26,989 bases of DNA from CAKOTZ01 sp964489885 (GCA_964489885.1 CAZAZX010000015.1:1-26989), one strand, 5' to 3'. Positions 16,677 to 25,365 are shown, counted from the first letter of the stretch. Translations and numbers: made by a program. The notes: generated by a model from the letters alone, not told the origin.

Positions 16677-17321
16677 CTAAATTTCTATATCATCAACATT
16701 AATTTGTCCATTCATAAGCATTGGCAATAGAAAATCTCGTAATTCTGATAAATATTGATTTTCATTTTTAAAATGTTGAATTTGGTCAAGTTTTTTATTT
16801 AGCTCAAATAATAATCTATTGTTTTTAGGTTCTAAAATTTTAATATTTTCTACATCACCTTTAGTAATAAACTTTACAATAGAACCATTTGAACCTTTTT
16901 TGAATTTGTTAATTGTATTTATTGCATTTAGATATATTTCCCCAATATATTTTTCATCCTCAGGCATTAATACATAAGTTCTTTGATATGCGTTGAATTC
17001 TCCATCATAATATTTAACATTAAAATCTCCATTTCCTGCAATTAAAATTGCTTTTCCATTAAATGCTGGAACATCACACTTTAAAATATCATTAGAACAT
17101 GTAAAAAATTTATATTTTCCATTTTTAGTTGAAAAATTTGCATCTTCTTTTCCAGTGATAACATTTAAAACATTCTTAATGCTTAAAACTTTCCAACCTT
17201 CTGGTATTTCTTGTTTTAATTCTTCATTCCATACCATTTTACCACCTGAAGATTTATAAGGTTTGCCATCTTCATTTGGAAAATTAAATTCAATAAACCA
17301 TCTCTGATATAGAGTTTTCAT
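16677..17321 (-). CDS. hsdS: Type I restriction specificity subunit, C-terminal half (second target domain)
   Basis: A 214-residue fragment starting inside the central conserved helix of HsdS: MKTLYQRWFIEFNFP is the usual sequence after ...NNNLEEL. It holds the second target recognition domain (about residues 45-170) and the C-terminal conserved helix ending QYLSELRDFLLPMLMNGQI. The ATG at 17321 has only GAAGAG close upstream, so separate translation would be weak. Joined to the first half by removing the two 40-bp repeats, it gives one continuous 401-residue HsdS. It could be a silent half, or a half-subunit that assembles with the first part; truncated HsdS forms of other type I systems can dimerise. 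Confidence 0.85.
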   Translation of the reverse strand: MKTLYQRWFIEFNFPNEDGKPYKSSGGKMVWNEELKQEIPEGWKVLSIKNVLNVITGKEDANFSTKNGKYKFFTCSNDILKCDVPAFNGKAILIAGNGDFNVKYYDGEFNAYQRTYVLMPEDEKYIGEIYLNAINTINKFKKGSNGSIVKFITKGDVENIKILEPKNNRLLFELNKKLDQIQHFKNENQYLSELRDFLLPMLMNGQINVDDIEI

Positions 17322-17330
17322 TAACTCTTC

Positions 17331-17425
17331 TAAATTATTATTTATTTAATAATTAAGCTGCTTTATATGCTAAATTATTATTTATTTAATAATTAAGCTG
17401 CTTTATATGCTAAATTATTATTTAT
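17331..17425. repeat. 40-bp tandem repeat (2.4 copies) splitting hsdS
   Basis: Two exact 40-bp units (17331-17370 and 17371-17410) are followed by the first 15 bp of a third (17411-17425). Equivalently, three 15-bp direct repeats that encode INNNL of the HsdS hinge are separated by two identical 25-bp spacers. In the hsdS frame each spacer brings a TAA stop after NNNLAYKAA. Deleting 80 bp between the outer 15-bp repeats restores the frame exactly: NNNL then EELMKTLYQRWF. Confidence 0.95.
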
Positions 17426-17962
17426 ATGAGCATTATTTTCAATTTTTCTGTCTATTTCTGCAAGAAGATTTCCAATTTTTATTTGGGTATTCAAATTTGG
17501 TAAATACACAGCTAAATTACCAATACTTTCAATTGTTAAAGTATATCTTTGACCACTTCCACTAGCACTATTTGAAAAATGTTTCCTTCCTAAAGTTGAA
17601 TTGAGATAAGCATTTAAATATCTACTATCTACTATATTTGAATTTGGAATTATTAAAGCTGTGTGATAACCTAAAATCACATCGTCAAATGTATCCGCTA
17701 TATATGTTGACATTCCTATATCATCTCTAGTTTCACTATCTTTAGTAATTGCAATCATTCCTTTTTTTAGTTTGTATCTGCTTATTTCATTTTTGTTTGC
17801 AGTAGCTTTCATAAAGCTGTCATACATTTTTTTACTTATTGCCCAATTATTATAAACATCAACAAAATTGCATAATCTTATTGGTTTTTCATTTTCCTTA
17901 ATTTTCTTATCTACACTACTTATATCAATTTTCGAAATATCTTTTAATAAATATTTATTCAT
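17393..17962 (-). CDS. hsdS: Type I restriction specificity subunit, N-terminal half (first target domain)
   Basis: Encodes 189 residues: the first target recognition domain (about 1-150) and the central conserved helix with LPNLNTQIKIGNLLAEIDRK and ENNAHINNNL, which contacts HsdM. It ends at a TAA lying in the first repeat spacer, after five foreign residues (AYKAA). Its ATG overlaps the hsdM stop by 8 bp, so it is translationally coupled and surely made. As it stands it is a half HsdS with one target domain and one helix, similar in build to truncated specificity subunits that form a symmetric dimer and recognise a palindromic bipartite site. Whether that occurs here is inference. Confidence 0.85.
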   Translation of the reverse strand: MNKYLLKDISKIDISSVDKKIKENEKPIRLCNFVDVYNNWAISKKMYDSFMKATANKNEISRYKLKKGMIAITKDSETRDDIGMSTYIADTFDDVILGYHTALIIPNSNIVDSRYLNAYLNSTLGRKHFSNSASGSGQRYTLTIESIGNLAVYLPNLNTQIKIGNLLAEIDRKIENNAHINNNLAYKAA

Positions 17963-19616
17963 ATTTCAAATGCTCCAAATTCTTTTTTATTTCTTCTTCT
18001 AACTTTTTATTTTCGTCAAACAATTTGTTTAATTCACTTGAATAATTATTCATTTTATTTTCAAATTCTTTTTCTGTCATTTCAATGTATTCAATTTTAA
18101 CTTCAAAATATTGACCTGCACTAAAAGAATAATTTTTCTCTTTTATTTCATCAAATGAAACTATTACACTAAAGTCATCTACTTTTTCTTTATTAATAAA
18201 TGTATTTTCAATTTTTTTAATTTCTTCACTTGATAATACTGTCTTTTGATTTTTACCTTCTTTCACCTTGCTTCCCATATTTGAAGCATCTATAAGAATA
18301 ACATTGTCTTCTTTATTCTGCTTATCAATAAATAATACTGATACATTAGTTCCAGTGTTAGCAAATATATTACTTGGCATTGAAATTACGCCTTTTAGCC
18401 ATTTGTTATTAATCAATTTTTCTCTTATTGTTTTTTCAATACTACTTTGAGCAGTTAGAAATCCTGTAGGAACAACAATTGCAGCTTTACCATCATCTTT
18501 TAAACTATATAGTATGTGTTGAATAAAACATAAATATATTGCCATCTTGCTTTTATCTTTATTAGGAACTTTTGGTATTCCAGCAAAAAATCTATCTGAA
18601 TCTTCCCAGTTCCTTTCTATTTTATCTCTAGTTGATGAAAAATCAGTCTTGAAAGGTGGATTTGCAGTTATAAAGTCAAATTGCTTTAATCCACTATCTG
18701 GTTCATGAGAGATTTTATAATGAGCTGGTTTTAATAATGTATCACCTTCAATAATGTTATCTAAACTATTAGTCAACCCATTTAATATCATATTAATTCT
18801 TAAAAATCTTGACGATTTATTTGATATATCTTGTGTATATACTTGAGCTTTATCTCCAAACTGTCCTTTCCCTAATTCGTTAGCTAAATGTAAAACTAAA
18901 GAACCTGAACCTGCAGCTGGATCATAGACCTCATATATTTTGTCTTCAATTGGAGACATATTAACCAATATTTTAGCGATTGTGCTTGAAATAACTTGAG
19001 GTGTAAAATATTCTGCATATACACCACTAGCAACATTATAATCTTTTATTAAATGTTCAAATATAGTGCTATAAAAATCAAAATTATTTTTAAATGCTGC
19101 TCCAAAATTAAATTTATCTTGGCTTATAATTCCAAAAATATTTTTTGCAAAGTTGTTTCTATTTGAAGATTCTACATTCTCTGTTATTCTTGTGAATAGA
19201 GGTTTTCTTCCACCTTCTGCTGTTTTAATATTAAATTCTTCATTTTCAGGATAATTAGATATTCTTTCTAAAGCATCATCAAATAGCTCATAAAACTTGT
19301 CATTTGTGCTTTTATTTATTAAATATTCTATTGTGTCTTCATATTTAAAAGCTACATCTTGTGGATATGTATTATAAAATACATTTAATTCTTGATGTTC
19401 ATTTTTTAATATGGTTTCTAATAACATTCCTGTTTTTTCAGAAAAATCATTTAAGTTAGCCATAAACTTATCATTCAAGAATTTGTATAAGAAGATTGAT
19501 GTAATTATTACTTCCTCACTTGCTTGATTAGATAAGCCATTTGTATTGCAAAGGCCTTTTAATTCATCAATCATTTCATTAATTTTATTTTCTAATTGTA
19601 CAACAACTTCTTCCAA
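17955..19616 (-). CDS. hsdM: Type I restriction-modification DNA methyltransferase subunit
   Basis: A 553-residue N6-adenine methyltransferase. It has an N-terminal helical domain (about 1-165), then the SAM-binding motif I VYDPAAGSGSL (230-240) and the catalytic motif IV NPPF (319-322), with a helical C-terminal tail (510-553) that would meet HsdS. With HsdS it methylates the target; with HsdR it forms the restriction complex. The start codon is TTG at 19616, chosen because AAGGAG lies 8 nt before it and no better start follows. It starts 18 bp after hsdR and overlaps hsdS. Sequence appears intact. Confidence 0.96.
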   Translation of the reverse strand: MEEVVVQLENKINEMIDELKGLCNTNGLSNQASEEVIITSIFLYKFLNDKFMANLNDFSEKTGMLLETILKNEHQELNVFYNTYPQDVAFKYEDTIEYLINKSTNDKFYELFDDALERISNYPENEEFNIKTAEGGRKPLFTRITENVESSNRNNFAKNIFGIISQDKFNFGAAFKNNFDFYSTIFEHLIKDYNVASGVYAEYFTPQVISSTIAKILVNMSPIEDKIYEVYDPAAGSGSLVLHLANELGKGQFGDKAQVYTQDISNKSSRFLRINMILNGLTNSLDNIIEGDTLLKPAHYKISHEPDSGLKQFDFITANPPFKTDFSSTRDKIERNWEDSDRFFAGIPKVPNKDKSKMAIYLCFIQHILYSLKDDGKAAIVVPTGFLTAQSSIEKTIREKLINNKWLKGVISMPSNIFANTGTNVSVLFIDKQNKEDNVILIDASNMGSKVKEGKNQKTVLSSEEIKKIENTFINKEKVDDFSVIVSFDEIKEKNYSFSAGQYFEVKIEYIEMTEKEFENKMNNYSSELNKLFDENKKLEEEIKKNLEHLKYE

Positions 19617-19634
19617 TTTATTTATCTCCTTATA

Positions 19635-22600
19635 TTATTTATATAATTGAATGTTTTTATATAAATCATTTAGCAAATTATCATATATGCCACTTATCTT
19701 TTCAAATAAACCTTCTTGAAATAACTTTATTGTTACTTTTTGTTTTACAGAGTCTATGAAATTTTTCTTTCCTTGTACCAAAAATATATCTCTATTATAG
19801 AAAACAGCGATTTCTTCATATATAATTCTTAAAGCTCTTTGAATAACAGATTTATCTATATCATTATCTTCAATTATATCTTGATATGTTTTTACAAAAG
19901 CAAAGTTTCCACCATAAGTATTTGATAATTCTTCATTTTTGTCATTTATCTCTTGTGCTTTTTTCAAAGCTTCTTTTAGTTCATCTGTTAATTCATCCAT
20001 ATTGTCTAAATCAGAAATATTTAATTTATCAAATACTTCTTCAAGTAATTCATTCAATTTTCTTACTTGAATATCCTCTTTATTCTTGTTATTTTTAATA
20101 ACATTCTGAATATTGGTTGCAGTGTCAACAAATCTTTTAACTCTTGGATCATCAATAATATTTAATTTAGATAAGTCCAATATAGTAATTTTTGTTTTAA
20201 TAAAATCATATAATATTTCTACAACTTCTTCATTAGATATTACATCCATCATTCCAACAGTATCTGATTTCAAATTAATAAAATCAATTCTTTCTTGTGT
20301 TAGTCTTCTTAATTTTTTATAATGTTCTGACTCATCATAACTTATATAATCATCTTTTACTCTTGAAATAACAAACTCTGTTTCACAATCTTTTATGCCA
20401 TTTAATAGCCTTCTTATTTTTAGTAAAGCATCTCTGTTTAGGTATGTTAGTTGTTTTGAAAATTTTTCTAAATCCTCTATATCAATTATTTCTTTGAGTT
20501 CTTCTAAATATCTTTGGTACTTTGCATTAATATCATCAATTCCAACAACTACCCCTGTCAATGAACCTTCATTTTCACCATTATCATTCATATCAGCTTC
20601 AAGTTCTTTGATATATGCTTCAATAGTATTGTTATATTCTTCTTCAATATCAACAAAATCAACTATATAACCATATCTATATACTTTACCAACAGGTGAT
20701 TTATATGGTCTATTTACTCTTGAAATAGTTTGCAATAAACTTTGTGCATGAGGACCTCTTAATAAATACATTTTTTTTAATCTTTTTACATCATATCCTG
20801 TCGTTAACATTAAATTAACTACTAATAAATCTGGGAAAGTATCATTTCTAAAATTTAATTGATTTTCTTTATTTATTTTGTTTTGAGCTGGGTCAGTGGT
20901 ATCTGTTATTACAAGACCTGTTCTCAATTCGGAATTTTTTTCAAACCATTTATGGACTTTTCTTGCTTGAGTATTTGTTCTGCAAACAATCATACCACCT
21001 ATTGTATTATCAGCATTCTGAAATCTAAAATTTTTAAAATCTCTTTCAATAAATTTGCCCAGTGCGGTAACATAAGCATCTGATTCATAAACATCTTTAT
21101 TTTCTAATTGATTATCTTCAACTTCAAGATTTTGTTTAATTTCCTTTTTCGCAACAGTATCAATATCTTCTTTTTTAATTCTTAAAGTATATCCATCAGC
21201 AATTGACTTATCATAAAAATATTTATGAATATAATCTCCAAATTTTAAGTTAGAGCGCTCTTTTTTAGAAAGTAATGGAGTACCTGTTAAAGCAATAAAT
21301 ACACCATTTGAATCACAGGTCATTAAATTTTTAAAGAATTCACCATTAGTTGAATAACTTCTATGTGCTTCATCAACAAAGAAAATTCTTTGTATTTTGG
21401 CATTATAATCATTTTTAGCCTCAGGCATTTCACCTTCAAACTTTTGAATGTTTACAACGCAATATTCACCAATGGAATCAACCAATGTTTTAGTTGAAAG
21501 TGATTTATTTAACTCTATAGTAAATTCACTTTTGCTATTACAATTAATTACACTTAACCCTCTATTTTCAAATTCAGCACTTGTTTGTCTTAATAAATCA
21601 ATTCTATCAACTACAAAGAAAAATCTTGCAACAATATTTTTCTTTGCATAATAGTCTTTTATTATTCTGTTTGAATATGCAGCTAAAGCAGTTTTACCAC
21701 TACCTTGTGTATGCCAAATAATACCTCCTTTTCCTCCACTCTCTAATCTTTCAATTATTTTTCTTGTAGCAAAGAATTGAGGATATCTCATAATTTGTTT
21801 TAATGGAACTTTTTCATTAACATATAAAATTCCATAATAAAGAAAATATAAAAATCTTTCTTTATCATAAACAGATGTAATAAATCTATTACAAGGTGTT
21901 AATTCTTTTAGATTCTCTTTGAATTCTGAAGAATCACACTCTGTTTTACTGTATCCTAAATCTTTTGTTACATTTTTTATTGTATCTTCATCTATTTCAA
22001 CATATGGGTAATTGATGTTATACATTTCATCATCTTCTCTGAAAAATGAGAAACTCGTATTGTTGCCATTAGGAGTAGTATAGAAAGATCCTGCTCTTAC
22101 ATCTTCTGCTTCGTCTGAATTTTCATATTCCATATTATTTGAAAAGGAAACCATTTGAATTAGATTAAAATATTTTTTAAATTCACTATTTTTTAATCTA
22201 TTATTTATCATTCTTTTAAATTCTTTTTGGATTCCACCTTCATTATTAGGCTTTTTAACTTCTAAAAATGCTAAAGGCATACCATTTATTAAAATATTTA
22301 TATCTGGTCTAAAAGAGCCTACATCTGAATCTGGTGTGATACTAAATGGGAGCTCATCAACTACTGCAAAATCATTATTTTTTATATTTCCAAAATCAAT
22401 TAACTTTAATTTATCTTGTGGGTTGATTAGTCTAAAATAGAATTCTTTACCTAAATCATTGTTTTTAATCAATCCATTTATTTCATCTAATAGCGATTTT
22501 ATTTCATTGTAAGTTAACTCTTTACCATTTATTCTTTCAATTGCTGGCTTAAACCTATTTATAAATATTTTTGTATTAAAATCAATATCTAAATTTTCAT

Positions 22601-22688
22601 CTTTTAAAGATTGATAATTATACCCTATTTTTAAAAATTGAATTGTTGCAGGTATTTTTACCCTAGTATCTTCATTGAATTTTAACAT
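19635..22688 (-). CDS. hsdR: Type I restriction endonuclease/translocase subunit
   Basis: A 1017-residue motor-nuclease subunit that translocates and cuts unmethylated DNA. The nuclease PD-(D/E)xK core is RPDINILING (Asp129) and FLEVKKP (Glu143, Lys145). Helicase motifs follow: Walker A TQGSGKT (327-333), Walker B DEAH (439-442), ALTGTP, and later RVNRPYKSP (motif VI type). A long helical C-terminal part (about 730-1017) binds the core enzyme. All key residues are present, so restriction should be possible if a working HsdS is made. The ribosome binding site AAGGAG lies 10 nt from the ATG; the GIY-YIG gene ends 14 bp upstream. Confidence 0.96.
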   Translation of the reverse strand: MLKFNEDTRVKIPATIQFLKIGYNYQSLKDENLDIDFNTKIFINRFKPAIERINGKELTYNEIKSLLDEINGLIKNNDLGKEFYFRLINPQDKLKLIDFGNIKNNDFAVVDELPFSITPDSDVGSFRPDINILINGMPLAFLEVKKPNNEGGIQKEFKRMINNRLKNSEFKKYFNLIQMVSFSNNMEYENSDEAEDVRAGSFYTTPNGNNTSFSFFREDDEMYNINYPYVEIDEDTIKNVTKDLGYSKTECDSSEFKENLKELTPCNRFITSVYDKERFLYFLYYGILYVNEKVPLKQIMRYPQFFATRKIIERLESGGKGGIIWHTQGSGKTALAAYSNRIIKDYYAKKNIVARFFFVVDRIDLLRQTSAEFENRGLSVINCNSKSEFTIELNKSLSTKTLVDSIGEYCVVNIQKFEGEMPEAKNDYNAKIQRIFFVDEAHRSYSTNGEFFKNLMTCDSNGVFIALTGTPLLSKKERSNLKFGDYIHKYFYDKSIADGYTLRIKKEDIDTVAKKEIKQNLEVEDNQLENKDVYESDAYVTALGKFIERDFKNFRFQNADNTIGGMIVCRTNTQARKVHKWFEKNSELRTGLVITDTTDPAQNKINKENQLNFRNDTFPDLLVVNLMLTTGYDVKRLKKMYLLRGPHAQSLLQTISRVNRPYKSPVGKVYRYGYIVDFVDIEEEYNNTIEAYIKELEADMNDNGENEGSLTGVVVGIDDINAKYQRYLEELKEIIDIEDLEKFSKQLTYLNRDALLKIRRLLNGIKDCETEFVISRVKDDYISYDESEHYKKLRRLTQERIDFINLKSDTVGMMDVISNEEVVEILYDFIKTKITILDLSKLNIIDDPRVKRFVDTATNIQNVIKNNKNKEDIQVRKLNELLEEVFDKLNISDLDNMDELTDELKEALKKAQEINDKNEELSNTYGGNFAFVKTYQDIIEDNDIDKSVIQRALRIIYEEIAVFYNRDIFLVQGKKNFIDSVKQKVTIKLFQEGLFEKISGIYDNLLNDLYKNIQLYK

Positions 22689-22702
22689 TAGAATATATCT
22701 CC

Positions 22703-23395
22703 TTATTTATTAGTTTCACTCTCAACTCTTTTTCTAATATCATTTAGCCATTCATCTTTGTATTTAAAATATCTTGGTCCTGCTACTTGCCATTTAGCAT
22801 TTGATAATTTTGTCGCAAGTGCGGATAATGACCAATTCTCACCATTATATTTAACTTGTTTTTCATTTACTACTTTAACTATTGTTCCATCATATTCACT
22901 AGCATTGTTATTAAATACAATTTCTTCTCCCGGTTTAATATTTACCAAATTAAAATTAAATGGCTTTAATCTATCATTATGTTCTTCTTCAACATCTTGA
23001 GCAACTTTTTCTTCATCCTTCTCACTTTTGGTAGGATTATATTTTACTAATTTGTCTTTTCTTCCATTTATTTCTGCTATTGCTTCAAGAATACTATATG
23101 CGTCTTCAGGTGTCATTGCATAAAATTCTCTTTTACGCTCTTTACCTTCAAATGTATCTATAGATCTTAAATTTGGATTTAGTTTATCTATTATGGAATG
23201 TATTTTTATATCTGACAGTCTTGAATTAACTTCATAAGTTGCATAAATCCTAAATGCAAATGGAATACATTCACTCCTATTAAGTTCTTTTAATCTCCTT
23301 TTTACATCATCAGCATAGCCAATTTTTACATACTCTGGAAATGATGGATTTGTCAAAATATATATAACTCCACATTTTTCTTTTTTTATTGACAT
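22703..23395 (-). CDS. GIY-YIG nuclease-like protein (T5orf172 type) with extra C-terminal domain
   Basis: A 230-residue protein. The N-terminal ~100 residues fit the T5orf172 branch of GIY-YIG: VIYILTNPSFPEYVKIGYADD (split over residues 10-30), RRLKELN, an H at 66 in DIKIHSII, and EFY at 90-92, the presumed metal-binding end. Residues 105-150 are a charged linker. The C-terminal ~80 residues contain YNGENWSLSALATKL and a W/F-rich end (KWQVAGPRYFKYKDEWL), a layout like small modules found in restriction-associated proteins (RAMA or DUF4357 type); this second call is tentative. It lies 14 bp before hsdR in the same operon. Role unknown; an accessory nuclease or DNA sensor of the R-M system is plausible. 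Confidence 0.8.
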   Translation of the reverse strand: MSIKKEKCGVIYILTNPSFPEYVKIGYADDVKRRLKELNRSECIPFAFRIYATYEVNSRLSDIKIHSIIDKLNPNLRSIDTFEGKERKREFYAMTPEDAYSILEAIAEINGRKDKLVKYNPTKSEKDEEKVAQDVEEEHNDRLKPFNFNLVNIKPGEEIVFNNNASEYDGTIVKVVNEKQVKYNGENWSLSALATKLSNAKWQVAGPRYFKYKDEWLNDIRKRVESETNK

Positions 23396-23423
23396 TGTAT
23401 ACTATTCTCCTATAATAAAATAT

Positions 23424-23684
23424 TTATTCTTTTATTGCTACCATTAACTCATTATCTTGTACAATATATTTTTTACCTTTATATTCATATTTTGCATTTG
23501 TAAGATAAACATCATAATCTATATTTTCAAGAATTTTTCTTGCTTGTAATATAAATTCAAAAGCTTCTGTTTCTGTTAAATTATGTTTTACTCTTATCTC
23601 GTAAAAGCCTATTTTTACAATATCTTTGTTTGCCTTTAATTTTTCTTCTATTATTGTATTAACTAATTCCTATAAGCCTTGCAT
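23424..23684 (-). pseudogene. Small ORF (86 residues) with an amber codon at codon 5
   Basis: The minus strand reads an ATG at 23684, 8 nt after GAGGAAG, then MQGL, a TAG (23672-23670), and 81 further sense codons to TAA at 23424. The readable part has normal protein character (VKIGFYEIRVKHNLTETEAF, then alternating strand and helix, ending DNELMVAIKE). It lies 28 bp upstream of the GIY-YIG gene and just after the operon promoter. A single T to C change would turn TAG into Gln. No other start codon is available after the stop until near the end. I recognise no family. Either a fresh pseudogene, a sequencing error, or less likely a recoded gene. Confidence 0.6.
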
Positions 23685-23718
23685 TCATTCATCTTCCTCA
23701 ATTTCAAAATACAACACT

Positions 23719-23747
23719 ATTATATAATATTGGACAAAATATTACAA
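23719..23747 (-). promoter_or_regulatory. Promoter of the type I R-M operon with inverted-repeat operator candidate
   Basis: On the minus strand TTGTAA (23747-23742), 17 bp, TATAAT (23724-23719). Between the two boxes lies the inverted repeat TAATATT (23725-23731)/AATATTA (23738-23744) with a 6-bp centre. The divergent TetR-type gene starts 41 bp away. A TetR dimer binding here would block the operon promoter and may affect its own gene. Confidence 0.55.
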
Positions 23748-23788
23748 GAAAAAGTGTATTTGTTTAACACAAGGAGGTATTTTGTAAC

Positions 23789-24283
23789 ATGAATAATGAA
23801 GCGTATATAAAAGATTATATAACTGATAGCTTGCTTTCTTTAATTAAAACATCAACTCTTGATAAAATAACTATTACTGATATTATTAAAAAAGCAGGTG
23901 TTTCAAGAGTTTCATTTTATAGAAATTTTGCCAGTAAAGAAGACATTTTAGATAAATATCTAACAAATGTAACAGATAATTTTATTAAATCAAGTAATAT
24001 AAGTTTTAAGAAAGATAGCCTTGAAACATATTTTATTACTTTATTTACACATTTAGAGAACCATAAGAATTTCGCTTATAGCCTTTATAAGTCAAATTGC
24101 CTATATCTTATTGAAGATCAATTTAGAAGAATTTTTTATGTAAAAAATCCAGAATATGATAATTACAAAAAAGAATTTTATGTTGGAGGTATTTTCAATA
24201 TTTATAGATATTGGCTTATAAATGGATGCAAAGAAACATCAGAGGAAATTTCTAAAAAGTTAATAGATTTACTAAAAAAATAA
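23789..24283 (+). CDS. TetR/AcrR family transcriptional regulator
   Basis: A 164-residue DNA-binding repressor-type protein. Residues 1-55 form the TetR helix-turn-helix: ITITDIIKKAGVSRVSFYRN followed by FASKEDIL. The C-terminal part is short and helical, like the TetR_C group found near dihydroxyacetone-kinase-type regulators, with no ligand evident. AAGGAGG precedes the ATG. It is transcribed away from the R-M operon with a shared intergenic region of about 100 bp containing an inverted repeat, so it probably controls that operon and itself. It ends in a strong terminator. Its own promoter is not clear to me. Confidence 0.88.
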   Translation: MNNEAYIKDYITDSLLSLIKTSTLDKITITDIIKKAGVSRVSFYRNFASKEDILDKYLTNVTDNFIKSSNISFKKDSLETYFITLFTHLENHKNFAYSLYKSNCLYLIEDQFRRIFYVKNPEYDNYKKEFYVGGIFNIYRYWLINGCKETSEEISKKLIDLLKK

Positions 24284-24308
24284 CACTATTAAAATAGTGC
24301 TATTTTTT
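24275..24308 (+). terminator. Terminator of the TetR-type gene
   Basis: AAAAAATA and CACTA pair with TAGTG and TATTTTTT around a short AT loop, overlapping the gene's stop. The A and T runs make it usable on both strands. Confidence 0.85.
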
Positions 24309-24390
24309 AATATAATAGGGGATTTATACTCGTAATGTGAAGTTATTAAAGAAAATCATTCATTTTTTTATTTTTATATTAGTTGCATAA

Positions 24391-24598
24391 TTATTTTAAT
24401 GTTAATTCATAACTTACATAAATAAGTTCTTGAATTTTTTCTTTAGTTACTATTCCATCTAATAAAATACTAATCCAATATTCTTTATTCATGTGATATG
24501 CTGAATAAATTCCTTTTTATTTTAGTAATCCACCTATCCTCTCTGAGACATTTTTAACATTTATAATATTAGTAGTTCCTTCTTTATTCAATAAAGAA
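24391..24598 (-). pseudogene. MmcQ/YjbR (DUF419) family remnant
   Basis: Reading leftward in one frame gives ...NVKNVSERIGGLLK, a TAA (24519-24517), then KGIYSAYHMNKEYWISILLDG and ending ELIYVSYELTLK with a TAA at 24393-24391. The sequence AYHMNKxYW, LLDG and SYEL are hallmarks of the C-terminal half of MmcQ/YjbR proteins, which have a CyaY-like fold. The N-terminal half is missing: the frame begins directly at the end of the CPBP gene, and there is no start or ribosome binding site. With one internal stop and no 5' end it is a decayed fragment. The remaining bases between it and the TetR terminator show nothing else. Confidence 0.75.
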
Positions 24599-25309
24599 TT
24601 AAGCATTCGCCTTTTTTATTTTTTTATTAACCCACGCTATATATAATAGACAAATTAATATAAGAATAGCATTTAATATTATTAAAGTAGTATTATTAAT
24701 ATCTTTTCCAATTGAGGAAAGCGAATTGATAACAATGTGTGAAATAATGCAAGGAATTAATGAACCACTTTTTAAGAATATTGTTACAAATAAAAAGCCT
24801 AATGCAATTGCATAACATATTTGAACAATAGTTGGAATTAATTCAGCTCCATTAAGTAGATTTGCAATATGTCCAATTCCAAATGTAAGTGAACTTACAA
24901 TAATAGCTAATTTTTCATTATCTTTTTGCATTGATTTAAATAGAAATCCTCTAAAGATTACTTCTTCAATAAAGCCAACATTTATCATCTGCAATATGTA
25001 AATTATAATTGTTTTAGTGCCTCTGCTAAAATCAAATCCGTTCCATATATTTACAGTACTAATAATGAATAGCGGAATAAAATATAAAAATTCCTTGCAA
25101 TGTTTAGGTTTGGTAAATCCAAAATACTTTGTTGATTTAGTTGCTAAAATAATTGTTAGTAAAATCAAAGAATAAATTGTTCCACCAATTACTCCTTGTA
25201 CACTTGTATACCCAAATTTTTGCATACTCAATGAACCTAAAATTACATAAGATGCAATTAAAAGAATTATACATAATGTTTCATTCTTTTCATAAAATTT
25301 CTTTAACAT
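24599..25309 (-). CDS. CPBP family intramembrane metalloprotease
   Basis: A 236-residue polytopic membrane protein with about seven hydrophobic segments. The CPBP (Abi) catalytic motifs are visible: EEVIFRG with Glu115-Glu116 and Arg120, FGIGH with His147, and a third His191 in CIISHIVIN. Members cleave prenylated or small membrane proteins, or act in bacteriocin immunity; no bacteriocin genes are seen here. Ribosome binding site AAGGAAG. It follows a small membrane protein gene by 56 bp, in the same direction, and is abutted by a decayed YjbR fragment downstream. Confidence 0.9.
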   Translation of the reverse strand: MLKKFYEKNETLCIILLIASYVILGSLSMQKFGYTSVQGVIGGTIYSLILLTIILATKSTKYFGFTKPKHCKEFLYFIPLFIISTVNIWNGFDFSRGTKTIIIYILQMINVGFIEEVIFRGFLFKSMQKDNEKLAIIVSSLTFGIGHIANLLNGAELIPTIVQICYAIALGFLFVTIFLKSGSLIPCIISHIVINSLSSIGKDINNTTLIILNAILILICLLYIAWVNKKIKKANA

Positions 25310-25365
25310 GATAAATCTTCCTTTTTCAATAATTATTATTTTAATAATACTATATTTGTTTATCT

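Noticed and set aside
17331..17425. CRISPR-like array
   Set aside because: Repeat and spacer units are both identical between copies, and the 15-bp part encodes the HsdS hinge; it is a tandem duplication.
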